From NCBI RefSeq assembly GCF_900109755.1, contig NZ_FOAR01000011.1:1-64000 (forward strand): a stretch of DNA of 64,000 nucleotides, given 5' to 3'. Source of the DNA: Pseudomonas agarici. Lineage in GTDB: Bacteria; Pseudomonadota; Gammaproteobacteria; Pseudomonadales; Pseudomonadaceae. Under the pieces are notes generated by a model. That model was not told where the DNA came from and searched no databases. It saw only the letters and a program-made list of their open reading frames with translations. Positions 33,923 through 42,350 of this stretch are shown piece by piece (within the stretch, counting starts at the first letter, position 1; each line of letters opens with the position of its first letter). Position numbers and translations under genes: made by a program.

Positions 33923-36730
33923 ATGAGCCTGCCCGCCCCGTTCCTCCACTCAGTGAAACAACTGATTCCCCGCGAGCGCCGCTTCGAGGATGCACTCTCG
34001 ACCCTGGCCTTCGGTACCGATGCCAGCTTCTACCGCTTGATCCCCAAGCTGGTGATCCGGGCCGAATCCGAAGATGAAGTAGTCGAACTGCTCAAGCTGG
34101 CCCACCGCGACCAGGTGCCGGTGACGTTCCGCGCCGCCGGCACCAGCCTGTCGGGCCAGGCCAGCAGCGACTCGGTGCTGATCGTCCTCGGCGACAACTG
34201 GAATGGCCGGGAAATACGCGACCAGGGCCGTCAAATCCGCTTGCAACCGGGCGTCATCGGCGCACAGGCCAATGCCTGGCTGGCCTCTTTTGGCCGCAAA
34301 ATCGGCCCGGACCCCGCCTCGATAAATGCCTGCAAGATCGGCGGCATTGTCGCCAACAACTCCAGTGGCATGTGCTGTGGCACCGCGCAGAACACCTATC
34401 ACACCCTCGCGGGAATTCGCCTGGTGCTGGCTGACGGCAGCCGCCTGGACACCGAGGACCCGGCCAGCCTCGTCGCCTTTCGCCAGAGCCACGGCCCACT
34501 GCTCAGACAGTTGGATGACCTCGCTCGGGAAACCCGCGCCAACACCGAACTGGCCGCGAAGATCCGTCACAAATACCGCCTGAAGAACACCACCGGCCTG
34601 TCCCTCAACGCCCTGGTGGATTTCGACGAGCCGCTGGATATCCTCAGCCATTTACTGGTCGGTTCCGAGGGAACTCTGGGCTTTATCAGCGCGGTGACCT
34701 ACGACACAGTAATCGACCACCCGAACAAAGCGTCGGCATTGATCGTCTTCCCCGATGTGGAAACCTGTTGCACCGCCGTTACCGTACTGAAGAGCCAGCC
34801 GGTGTCCGCTGTCGAACTGCTCGACCGCAGCAGCCTGCGCTCAGTGCAGGGCCAGCCCGGAATGCCGGCTTTTGTCCAACAACTGTCGAGCAATGCCTGC
34901 GCGCTGTTGATCGAATCCCGCGCTGCCTCCTCGTCGCTATTGCAGGAGCAACTGGCACGGATCATGACCTCACTGGCGCCGTTCCCAGTGGAGAAGCAGG
35001 TCGACTTCACCGCGGACCCGGTGGAAAACGCCCGGCTCTGGGCCATCCGCAAGGGCACCTTCCCAGCGGTCGGCGCCGTGCGTGAAACTGGCACCACGGT
35101 AATCATCGAAGACGTGACCTTCCCCGTCGAACAACTGGCCATCGGCGTCAACCGCCTGATCGAGCTGTTCGACAAGCACCATTACGACGAAGCGATCCTG
35201 TTCGGCCACGCCCTGGAAGGCAACCTGCACTTTGTCTTCACCCAGGGTTTCAACAGCCCAGCACAAGTCGCCCGCTATCAGGCGTTCATGGACGACGTCG
35301 CGCAGTTGGTAGCCGTGGAGTTCGGCGGCTCGCTCAAGGCCGAACACGGCACCGGTCGCAACATGGCGCCCTTTGTCGAACTGGAATGGGGCAGCGACGC
35401 CTACCAACTGATGTGGGCCATCAAACACCTGCTCGACCCCCAAGGCATTCTCAACCCGGACGTGATACTCAGCGACGACCCACGGATTCACCTCAAGCAC
35501 CTCAAACTGTTGCCCGCCGCCGACGAAATCATCGACAAGTGCATCGAATGCGGCTTCTGCGAACCGGTGTGCCCGTCGAAAGGACTGACCCTGAGCCCTC
35601 GCCAGCGCATCGTGATCTGGCGTGATATCCAGGCGAAGAAACGCGCCGGCATCGACACCTCGGAACTCGAGGCCGCCTATCAATACCAGGGCATCGACAC
35701 CTGCGCCGCCACCGGCCTGTGTGCGCAACGCTGCCCGGTGGGCATCGATACCGGCGAGTTGATGAAAAAACTGCGCGGCCACCAGGCAACCCATGTGACA
35801 GCCGCCAACTGGCTGGCAACACACTTCGCCACCACATTACAGGGCGCCCGCCTCACCTTGCATGTCGCCAATGGCGCCCGCATGCTGCTCGGAGCGCCGC
35901 GCCTGAGCAGGCTCTCATCGAGCCTGACGCGCCTGTCCAACGGGCGTGTTCCACAGTGGAGCACCGCCCTGCCGCAACCGGAGCGGGCGGTGCGTTTTAG
36001 TCCGGCGCTCGATGACCAGCGGTCACGGGTGGTCTATCTGGCCGCCTGCGTCTCACGAGTGATGGGCCCGGCGGCAGGTGACAAAGAACAAATGTCACTG
36101 TTCGACAAGACCTGCGGCCTGCTGGCAAAGGCCGGCTACCAAGTAGTACTTCCGGACAACCCCGAACGGCTGTGCTGTGGCCAGCCCTTCGCATCCAAGG
36201 GCTACGCCGAACAGGCCGAGCGCAAGCGCCAGGAACTGATCGGCGCCTTGCTCCATGCCAGCCGCGGCGGCCTCGACCCGATCTACTGCGATACCAGCCC
36301 ATGCACCTTGCGCTTGGTCCAGGACCTGAGCGACAGTCGCCTCGACCTCTACGACCCGGTACGTTTCATTCGCACACACCTGGTGGACAAACTAACCTTC
36401 ACCCCCCAGGACACACCGATTGCCGTCCACGTGACCTGCAGCACCCAGCACCTGGGGGAAAGCCAGGCACTGATCGACCTGGCGCGACGCTGCAGCCACA
36501 ACGTGGTGATCCCCGAAGGTATCCACTGCTGCGGATTTGCCGGCGACAAAGGCTTCACCACCCCGGAACTGAATGCCCACTCGCTGCGGACCTTGAAGGA
36601 CGCCGTGCAATATTGCGCGGAAGGCATCTCCACCAGCCGCACCTGTGAAATCGGCCTCAGCCAGCATGGCGGGATCGACTATCACGGACTGGTCTACCTG
36701 GTGGATCGGGTGACCACGGCAAAAAAGTAG
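33923..36730 (+). CDS. lldE: FAD- and Fe-S-binding D-lactate dehydrogenase (LldE/Dld-II type)
   Basis: The 935-aa protein joins an FAD-binding PCMH domain (about 35-265), an FAD oxidase C-terminal domain (about 270-535), two 4Fe-4S motifs (CIECGFCEPVCPS and CAATGLCAQRCPVG, about 535-610), and CCG-type domains (CCGQPF and CCGFAGDKG). This layout is that of the NAD-independent D-lactate dehydrogenase encoded after lldD in Pseudomonas (called lldE or dld by different groups). Substrate assignment rests on family and neighbours. Position and length are normal, so D-lactate oxidation should be retained. Confidence 0.88.
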   Translation: MSLPAPFLHSVKQLIPRERRFEDALSTLAFGTDASFYRLIPKLVIRAESEDEVVELLKLAHRDQVPVTFRAAGTSLSGQASSDSVLIVLGDNWNGREIRDQGRQIRLQPGVIGAQANAWLASFGRKIGPDPASINACKIGGIVANNSSGMCCGTAQNTYHTLAGIRLVLADGSRLDTEDPASLVAFRQSHGPLLRQLDDLARETRANTELAAKIRHKYRLKNTTGLSLNALVDFDEPLDILSHLLVGSEGTLGFISAVTYDTVIDHPNKASALIVFPDVETCCTAVTVLKSQPVSAVELLDRSSLRSVQGQPGMPAFVQQLSSNACALLIESRAASSSLLQEQLARIMTSLAPFPVEKQVDFTADPVENARLWAIRKGTFPAVGAVRETGTTVIIEDVTFPVEQLAIGVNRLIELFDKHHYDEAILFGHALEGNLHFVFTQGFNSPAQVARYQAFMDDVAQLVAVEFGGSLKAEHGTGRNMAPFVELEWGSDAYQLMWAIKHLLDPQGILNPDVILSDDPRIHLKHLKLLPAADEIIDKCIECGFCEPVCPSKGLTLSPRQRIVIWRDIQAKKRAGIDTSELEAAYQYQGIDTCAATGLCAQRCPVGIDTGELMKKLRGHQATHVTAANWLATHFATTLQGARLTLHVANGARMLLGAPRLSRLSSSLTRLSNGRVPQWSTALPQPERAVRFSPALDDQRSRVVYLAACVSRVMGPAAGDKEQMSLFDKTCGLLAKAGYQVVLPDNPERLCCGQPFASKGYAEQAERKRQELIGALLHASRGGLDPIYCDTSPCTLRLVQDLSDSRLDLYDPVRFIRTHLVDKLTFTPQDTPIAVHVTCSTQHLGESQALIDLARRCSHNVVIPEGIHCCGFAGDKGFTTPELNAHSLRTLKDAVQYCAEGISTSRTCEIGLSQHGGIDYHGLVYLVDRVTTAKK

Positions 36731-36833
36731 AACCTTGACCAACCAGGGCAGTCCACTGATCAGGCGCTACCCAAAGGCCCCACGCGCCCAGGCGCCAGTC
36801 TCGATACCTGAACCCCGGTTCAAGGAGATAGCC

Positions 36834-37115
36834 ATGAAACGTTCCGTACTGCCCGGCTGGTTGGTTATCGCTTCACTGCTGGCCGCCCCGGCGTTTGCCG
36901 ACAGCGAAAAGGATCTGTGCGCAAGCAACCTGCAAAATATCAACACATCCAAGGCCAGCGTCCTGGCCGCCGACCTGAGGGGCCAGATCGACAGCGACAT
37001 CCAGCAAGCCCAGGCTGCCCAGACGAAAGACACCGCTGCAGGCTCCAAGGAATGCATCGTCATTACGCAAAGGGCGATCCAGAAAATCCAGAACAGCCAG
37101 AAGGGTGCCCGGTAA
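36834..37115 (+). CDS. Small secreted protein of unknown function
   Basis: The start at 36834 follows AAGGAGA and gives 93 aa with a clear signal peptide (MKRSVLPGWLVIASLLAAPAFA, cleavage after AFA). The mature part is about 70 residues, mostly helical, with two Cys (in DLCASN and KECIVI) that could form a disulfide. I do not recognise the family. It sits between lldE and ssrA, still in the core region. Confidence 0.75.
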   Translation: MKRSVLPGWLVIASLLAAPAFADSEKDLCASNLQNINTSKASVLAADLRGQIDSDIQQAQAAQTKDTAAGSKECIVITQRAIQKIQNSQKGAR

Positions 37116-37199
37116 AACCGTCGGCCTGCCGATCGGGATGGCCTTTGGAGCCACATTGAGGTACACTGAGGCTACCTGCTGGTAATGCACAGCAGGTTC

Positions 37200-37589
37200 G
37201 GGGCCGTTTAGGATTCGACGCCGGTTGCGAAACTTTAGGTGCATGCCGAGTTGGTAACAGAACTCGTAAATCCACTGTTGCAACTACTTATAGTTGCCAA
37301 TGACGACCACTACGGTGCTGCTCTCGCTGCTTAATTGCAGCTGACATGCACTCCTGGCACCTTCGGGTCCAGCAATCATCAGGGGATGTCTGTAAACCCA
37401 AAATGATTGTCATATAGAACAGAATCGCCGTGCAGTACGTTGTGGACGAAGCGGCTAAAACTTACACAACTCGCCCAAAGCACCCTGCCCGTCGGGTCGC
37501 TGAGGGTTAACTTAATAGACACGGCTACGCATGTAGTACCGACAGCGGAGTACTGGCGGACGGGGGTTCAAATCCCCCCGGCTCCACCA
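37200..37589 (+). ncRNA. ssrA: Transfer-messenger RNA (tmRNA)
   Basis: The 390-nt RNA has the tRNA-like ends GGGGCCG and CGGCTCC-ACCA, the T arm GGGTTCAAATCCC, and an internal tag frame at 37296-37334 encoding ANDDHYGAALAA and TAA. It rescues stalled ribosomes together with SmpB (30888-31370). The accessory region begins directly after the encoded CCA, making this gene the integration site of the island. Confidence 0.97.
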
Positions 37590-37679
37590 AATTAGCTATA
37601 CAAATCAGGCACTTAGCGTTTATCGCAAGTGCCTTTTTTGTGCCTGAATGGGTGGTTTTGGCTCGGTTATGCCAGTTTA
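37590..37679 (+). other. Island left flank next to ssrA, first copy
   Basis: This segment after the tmRNA CCA aligns with 40163-40270: both have an AAATCAGG motif, an AGTG(C/A)CTTTT(T/C)TGTGCC block and end in GGTTATGCCAG(T/C)TTA. It marks the start of accessory DNA. Confidence 0.65.
37607..37639 (+). terminator. Terminator of ssrA
   Basis: AGGCACTT and AAGTGCCT flank a loop and are followed by six T residues, 17 nt after the tmRNA 3' end. It lies within the island-proximal flank. Confidence 0.8.
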
Positions 37680-37750
37680 ATGGCAGCATCTGCGATGATC
37701 ATCTCCTGCATTCGCGCTAAGCTCAGGCGATAACCAGGAGCGGTGCAAAG

Positions 37751-38065
37751 ATGAATGAAAACGCAGAAGGACCTGACAGCTATCATTCACGCGCGAAGGA
37801 AGCCGAGGCTTTCGTGACGTCGACCAAAGGCCCAAGACCCGTAGCGAACGAAGTCAAAGACTGCATACTGGCTTCTACGGCCGCTGGGCTAGCCGCGATG
37901 ACCGCGCTGGCGATTGCAGGCGTATACGGTGAACGCTTCGAATATATAACTATCATCGTCGCAATGAGTGCCGGCGCTTTGAGATTCTTCGTGAGTCGAC
38001 TTGAGCAGAGAGAGTGGCAAAATGCTTGGATCCGAAGGATGGAACAAACCGCACCGGTAGATTAA
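37751..38065 (+). CDS. Small membrane protein of unknown function
   Basis: The 104-aa product starts at ATG after AGGAGC. Two hydrophobic segments (about 38-58 and 64-82) sit between a polar N-terminus and a basic C-terminal tail with SRLEQREWQNAWIRRMEQ. No family is recognised. It is the first gene of the accessory region after ssrA and lies 29 nt upstream of the PrtN-AlpA fusion gene. Confidence 0.6.
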   Translation: MNENAEGPDSYHSRAKEAEAFVTSTKGPRPVANEVKDCILASTAAGLAAMTALAIAGVYGERFEYITIIVAMSAGALRFFVSRLEQREWQNAWIRRMEQTAPVD

Positions 38066-38093
38066 TGCCGCCGTTATGCGAGGGAGTCGAGCG

Positions 38094-38651
38094 ATGAACA
38101 CTCTTTTTCTCTTAATGGCTCAATATCATGGCCAGACGATTGTGTCCTTGAGTCGGGTATGCGCCGACTATTTCACTCATCTGACACCAGCAAATCTACG
38201 AACAAAGGTCTCCTCAGGTGAGATTGACCTACTGATTGTCTCCATGGAGCTGAACGAAAAAACTGCACGAGGCGTTCATCTGTCGGATCTTGCTGATTAC
38301 ATTGATCGACAGCGAGATAGAGCCAAGCTTGAGCTTGATCGGACGAGGAAGCAGGCTACCAAATCCTTAAGCCAAGAGCCGCGCGAATTCGAAAAACCTG
38401 AGACTGATACATTTTCTCAACCTAGAGAGTCAAATGATCTTAGTCGACAACCGATCCTTTTCATTAGGCTAGCTGAAGTAAAGCGAATTACAGGTATGTC
38501 GACTAGTACGATCTACAAAATGGTAAGTCAGAGTACATTTCCACGACAAGTTAAACTAGGTGGTCGAGCTGTGGCCTGGGTTAGAGTAGAGGTAATCGAG
38601 TGGTGCGATCTTCGAATCAAAAAGTCTAGAATGCTAAAAAGTGAGAACTAG
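38094..38651 (+). CDS. PrtN-AlpA fusion transcriptional regulator
   Basis: The first roughly 75 residues (MNTLFLLMAQYHGQTIVSLS onward, including HLTPANLRTKV and ARGVHLSDLADYIDRQR) match the pyocin activator PrtN. After a polar linker, residues about 120-180 (IRLAEVKRITGMSTSTIY through AWVRVEVIEWCD) form an AlpA-type DNA-binding domain. PrtN activates pyocin genes from P boxes after RecA-dependent loss of PrtR; AlpA proteins control excision or lysis in prophage-like elements. The fusion could link SOS signalling to element mobilisation, which is inference. I placed the start at MNTLF, six codons inside the longer frame. The upstream region shows no clear P box by eye. Confidence 0.8.
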   Translation: MNTLFLLMAQYHGQTIVSLSRVCADYFTHLTPANLRTKVSSGEIDLLIVSMELNEKTARGVHLSDLADYIDRQRDRAKLELDRTRKQATKSLSQEPREFEKPETDTFSQPRESNDLSRQPILFIRLAEVKRITGMSTSTIYKMVSQSTFPRQVKLGGRAVAWVRVEVIEWCDLRIKKSRMLKSEN

Positions 38652-38707
38652 GGATGTAGCAGAACAGCCAAAAAATCACATCTCTCATCTCAAAAATCGG
38701 ACCTCCC

Positions 38708-38916
38708 ATGCCCAACTCAGCCCTGCTCCCCAGTCTGCTTTACAAGATCAACGAAAATCAGCTCGCGCTCGAGGCAGCCATTATGGATTGTCCAACTGGG
38801 TGGAGCAGCAAGGATCGTCAGAAGTCTCCGACAATGTGCGCGGCGCCCTGGACACCATCGACAAGAATGAAGAGTTCATCAAGCTGACGCTCGCGGTGCT
38901 GATGGCGTCCGAGTGA
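38708..38916 (+). pseudogene. Frameshifted small island gene
   Basis: One frame begins MPNSALLPSLLYKINENQLA and runs to about IMD; the homologous continuation LSNWVEQQGSSEVSDNVRGA appears in the next frame and ends at a TGA at 38914. Together they match a small hypothetical protein family I associate with Pseudomonas accessory regions (about 70 aa, helical). The total length is one base short of a whole number of codons, consistent with a single deletion near 38788. Function is unknown. Confidence 0.6.
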
Positions 38917-38967
38917 TAATCGGTCTCAGCCAGCGGTATGACTATCAATGCAAGGTATGGAGGCTGT

Positions 38968-39747
38968 ATGGACAAAAGGACCTATGACAAAACTTTCCAC
39001 TTGGACAATGCCCGTAAACTCTTGGAAGAAGAAGAATCCCAGCAACTTCGATATGCCAGTCTAGAATTGAGATTTTTATTAGAAGCTCATGTTTACGAAC
39101 GACTTCTAAACGGGGTGGACAGTCTTCCAAAAACCATAATTGAAAAATGGGAGCCAAACAAAGCTATGAAAATGCTGTCCATGTTCGATCAATATGCGGA
39201 CATGGATTTACGCCTAACAATTTCCAACGCTAACGGTACTGAGCCTTTAGTGATTAACTCGCCCAACATAAAGAATTCATTACTGACGAGCTATTACAAT
39301 ACATTGGGCAGTTTTCTTCATTTATCACAACCCACCAAAGCCAAAGACTACAAAATAAATAAACCTAAACTCAATGAAATTTTCTTGGCTCTCGAACGAC
39401 TTACTACTGGAAATCTCATAATCTATGGGATTCCTTATGAAAATTTTGAATGTGAAGCGTGCGGAAAGCCAATCCTCTACACCTCTCACTATGTGAAAAA
39501 CAACAAATCCATTCTATGTCAGAACGATCAATGCAAAAACGAACACCGCATCTTGATAGAAGACGGCATGATAAAGCTCGGATCGAAAATAATGGCCCCT
39601 TGTGGTAAATGCGGCAAGGATTTGGAAGTATTCATATCGCGCTTGGAGGAAGGATCAAAACTGAAATGCGCCTACTGCTTCACGGGATACACGGCGTCGT
39701 TAGTTTTCAGGGCAGATGAAGAGGGCCCCGTTACGGCACATCCTTAA
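38968..39747 (+). CDS. AT-rich gene for a protein with paired CxxC motifs, function unknown
   Basis: With the start at MDKRTYDKTFHL the product is 259 aa. The first two thirds are helical and polar; the last third has CxxC pairs (CEACGKP with CQNDQCKN, and CGKCGKD with CAYC) that look like two zinc ribbons. Base composition is clearly more AT-rich than its neighbours, indicating a different origin. I do not recognise the family. It converges on a broken hydrolase gene with a 17-nt overlap. Confidence 0.6.
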   Translation: MDKRTYDKTFHLDNARKLLEEEESQQLRYASLELRFLLEAHVYERLLNGVDSLPKTIIEKWEPNKAMKMLSMFDQYADMDLRLTISNANGTEPLVINSPNIKNSLLTSYYNTLGSFLHLSQPTKAKDYKINKPKLNEIFLALERLTTGNLIIYGIPYENFECEACGKPILYTSHYVKNNKSILCQNDQCKNEHRILIEDGMIKLGSKIMAPCGKCGKDLEVFISRLEEGSKLKCAYCFTGYTASLVFRADEEGPVTAHP

Positions 39748-40087
39748 AAAAGATGTGGTGCCCGACTTTCAGCGTTTGCTTGGCGCCTTTTGCCCAGGTC
39801 GGCGGCTTCGGCATCGTCGTCGCGTAATAGTGTGTGGCACCGCCGGTTGGGTCCGGGGCCGTGCTGTCGATCACATGGTCAGCGGCAATCCGCGCTCGGG
39901 TGAGCTCTTTCGCAGGAATTGGCCTCGCACCACTCAAGTACGCGTGGTTCGGAACGCTCTTGTTCCAGCATCTGGCTTCAGGCACACACCGGCCTAGCCC
40001 CGCCCCGCCAGTCTGGCTTGCCGTCGTTGTGCAGGTCCATCTCCACCCGGTTGCGGATCGTCCAGCCGCGCAATGACTCAAGCCAGC
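39731..40087 (-). pseudogene. Remnant of a phage-type cell-wall hydrolase
   Basis: An upstream frame reads SLRGWTIRNRVEMDLHNDGK and ends at a stop, while the next frame continues YLSGARPIPAKELTRARIAA, DPTGGATHYY and TLKVGHHIFFKDVP. The second part resembles SleB-like hydrolases and P5-type lytic proteins in prophages. At least one frameshift, and probably a small deletion, lies near 40000-40020. It fits a decayed prophage between ssrA and the second island module. Confidence 0.55.
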
Positions 40088-40162
40088 AAGGGCACGGCAG
40101 AGACGACGAAGACTGCGGCAGGACGTCGTAGCGTGAAGCCGCGAAATACAAGGGCTGGATAC

Positions 40163-40270
40163 GGCCCCCCCAACAAAAAAAATTACCGTTATAAATCAGG
40201 TAGTTACCTAATAACTACAGTGACTTTTCTGTGCCTTTCAGGGCTGTTTCGGCTGGGTTATGCCAGCTTA
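40163..40270 (+). repeat. Second copy of the ssrA-proximal island flank
   Basis: This sequence aligns with 37590-37679 over about 90 nt with many substitutions and no long gap (AAATCAGG, CAGTGACTTTTCTGTGCC, GGTTATGCCAGCTTA). A C-rich stretch just before it could be a degraded end of a tmRNA-like attachment site. It suggests that a second element was integrated in tandem. The gap 40088-40425 contains this flank and no gene. Confidence 0.55.
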
Positions 40271-40425
40271 TGACAGCCTGTCTAACCGCAAAGCCCATCC
40301 GCGGCTGTCGCCTTTACTTCAACAATCGACAGAACGTTTTCCGGCGCTTTTTTGGTTTGAAATCGCCCCCCAACTGACCGGACAGGATATTTAATAGGAG
40401 TCGACTTACACACAGAGCCCCACAC

Positions 40426-40674
40426 ATGTCGACACATTCCCCCAAGAAATACCTGATCAGTCACACCTCTCTTCAGCACTGCTTTGACAAGAGCCGCTCC
40501 GGACTAGAAAAGCTACGCGAAACCGATGCCAGCTTCCCTCGCCCCATCAAATTTGGCTCGAGCAAACAGGCTGGGGTTTACTTCGTTGTCGCAGAGGTGG
40601 AAGCCTGGCTGGAGAGCAAGATCAGCGAGCGTGATGGTATCGCTCTGGATCTCGCCGGGCGAGAAGACCAATGA
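40426..40674 (+). CDS. AlpA-like DNA-binding regulator
   Basis: The 82-aa protein shows the AlpA/excisionase-type winged-helix layout (LISHTSLQHCFDKSRSGLEK through FPRPIKFGSSKQAGVYFVVA and EVEAWLESKISERD). Such proteins sit beside integrases or replication genes of P4-like satellites and regulate excision. Its stop overlaps the next start (ATGA at 40671), so the two are translationally coupled. Confidence 0.75.
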   Translation: MSTHSPKKYLISHTSLQHCFDKSRSGLEKLRETDASFPRPIKFGSSKQAGVYFVVAEVEAWLESKISERDGIALDLAGREDQ

Positions 40675-42176
40675 CTACACACGAGCAGATACCTTCGTTC
40701 TTAGCAGAGATGCCCGCGCCGGCATTTGCCGCATACATGAACCCTAACATTGCGCCAAAGCCACTACCGAGCGGGTTGGCCAGGGTCATGCCCTGGTTTG
40801 ATGAACTATTGCCTACTGCTCTTCAGGAGTACGTGCGGGATGTTGCTGAGCGTACCCAGTGCCCACCTGATTTTGTTGGGGTCGCGCTTATCGTGGCAGT
40901 CAGCACAGTAGTTGGGCGCAAATTCAGCGTCTACCCGAAACAGAAGGATGACTGGATGGTCGTTCCAAACCAGTGGGGCGTCATCATCGGGCGACCATCT
41001 GCGATGAAAACGCCGGCACTCAAACAGGCCCTGCTTCCATTGCGCGCCTTGGATGCCAAAGCGCGAGAACGCTATAGCCAAGCTCAAGCCGAGCACAAGG
41101 CCGCTAGCGAGCTTTACGACATGAAGCGCAATGCAGCCAGGGTAAAAGCCAGAAAGCTTTACAGTGGGGGTGACGAGAATGCAGCTCAGGAAGAACTGAA
41201 ACGTCACTCAAGCGAGAACCCGCCCCCAATTCAGCGGCGCTACATCGTCAACGATGCAACGGTCGAAAAACTCGGCGAGCTGCTCAACGAGAATCCAAAC
41301 GGCCTAGTAGTTGAGCGTGACGAGCTGGGGGGCTGGCTGGCAACGATGCAGAGCGAAGACGGTTCGGTTGCGCGAGCATTTTATTTGGAATGTTTCGACG
41401 GCAACGGCTCATTCACCTATGACCGTATCGGCCGAGGAACCATTTATATCAAGTCATGTTGTTTATCGTTGATCGGTGGGATTCAACCCTCACGAATTGC
41501 GTCCCTTGTAAACGCTGCCGTCAGCGGCGAACTGGATGACGGCCTGATTCAGCGCCTGCAGCTGGCGGTATATCCCGACGATGTTCGAGAGTGGCGTTAT
41601 ATCGACCGTTGGCCGAACAAAATCGCCGCTGAGCGCATCTCGGAGGTTATCGAACAGCTCGACCAGATACCTGATGAGCCTCACTCTGCCCTCAGATTTA
41701 CTCCAGAAGCCCAGGAGAAGTTTATCGCCTGGTATACCTCCCACATGCAAGCAAGCCGGAGCGATCATCTTCACCCCGCATTGCAATCCCATTACCTGAA
41801 AATGCCGAAAACCATTGCAGGCTTGGCCCTCCTATTTGAGCTGATTGAAGGCGGACGGGAAGCCGTGGGCGCTGAGTCCACTGACCGCGCCATAAACTGG
41901 GCGAACTACCTGATGAGCCACGCCCAGCGGCTGTACGGAGCGGCAATCAACGCACCACTAATCGCTGCGCTACTGATTCTGGAGCGCCAGCAGAAATTGC
42001 CCGAGCCATTTACTGCCCGAGAGGTGCGCCAGAAGGATTGGACAGGATTAGGCACGCAGGACGCGGTAAATAATGCGCTCACCGTTCTAGCTGAACATGA
42101 CTTCATCGTTGGCTACGAGGTGGCCGGAGAAAAAGGTGGACGCCCATCGATTCGCTATGTGTGGCGAAAAACGTAG
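40671..42176 (+). CDS. DUF3987 (YfjI-like) replication/helicase-type protein
   Basis: The 501-aa protein resembles the DUF3987 family encoded by satellite phages and integrative elements beside AlpA regulators. A P-loop-like GRPSAMKT at 107-114 is followed by a basic helical region (about 125-185), then VVERDELGGWLATM and LIGGIQPSRI, which correspond to Walker B/sensor-type segments in primase-helicase relatives. No primase domain is seen. A role in element replication is inferred from the family and context. A 13-bp palindrome follows the stop codon. Confidence 0.7.
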   Translation: MTTHEQIPSFLAEMPAPAFAAYMNPNIAPKPLPSGLARVMPWFDELLPTALQEYVRDVAERTQCPPDFVGVALIVAVSTVVGRKFSVYPKQKDDWMVVPNQWGVIIGRPSAMKTPALKQALLPLRALDAKARERYSQAQAEHKAASELYDMKRNAARVKARKLYSGGDENAAQEELKRHSSENPPPIQRRYIVNDATVEKLGELLNENPNGLVVERDELGGWLATMQSEDGSVARAFYLECFDGNGSFTYDRIGRGTIYIKSCCLSLIGGIQPSRIASLVNAAVSGELDDGLIQRLQLAVYPDDVREWRYIDRWPNKIAAERISEVIEQLDQIPDEPHSALRFTPEAQEKFIAWYTSHMQASRSDHLHPALQSHYLKMPKTIAGLALLFELIEGGREAVGAESTDRAINWANYLMSHAQRLYGAAINAPLIAALLILERQQKLPEPFTAREVRQKDWTGLGTQDAVNNALTVLAEHDFIVGYEVAGEKGGRPSIRYVWRKT

Positions 42177-42223
42177 CTCAACCCAACCTGTTCACTAAAA
42201 AGACCGATAGGACGACCTACAAA

Positions 42224-42257
42224 ACCTACGAAACCTAGTTCTGTAGGTTTCGTAGGT
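42224..42257. repeat. 13-bp perfect inverted repeat with CCTAC repeats
   Basis: ACCTACGAAACCT and AGGTTTCGTAGGT flank an 8-nt loop, with an extra CCTAC copy 9 bp upstream. There is no T run. It lies between the DUF3987 gene and the defence block and could be a replication origin, a nicking site or a weak terminator. Confidence 0.65.
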
Positions 42258-42350
42258 CGCCCTTACCCCTGGCAGGGATAAAAACTGCCACAACAACAGT
42301 AATCTCCGAGTTCATACTTACTTGGGTGAGCCGGCTTCCTGGGTTGTGAC

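Noticed and set aside
37407..37595. Small frame inside the 3' half of tmRNA
   Set aside because: It lies wholly within ssrA and ends in the T arm, so it is a by-product of structured RNA.
40073..40273. Small frame across the second island flank
   Set aside because: It spans the repeated non-coding flank and has no supporting start signal.
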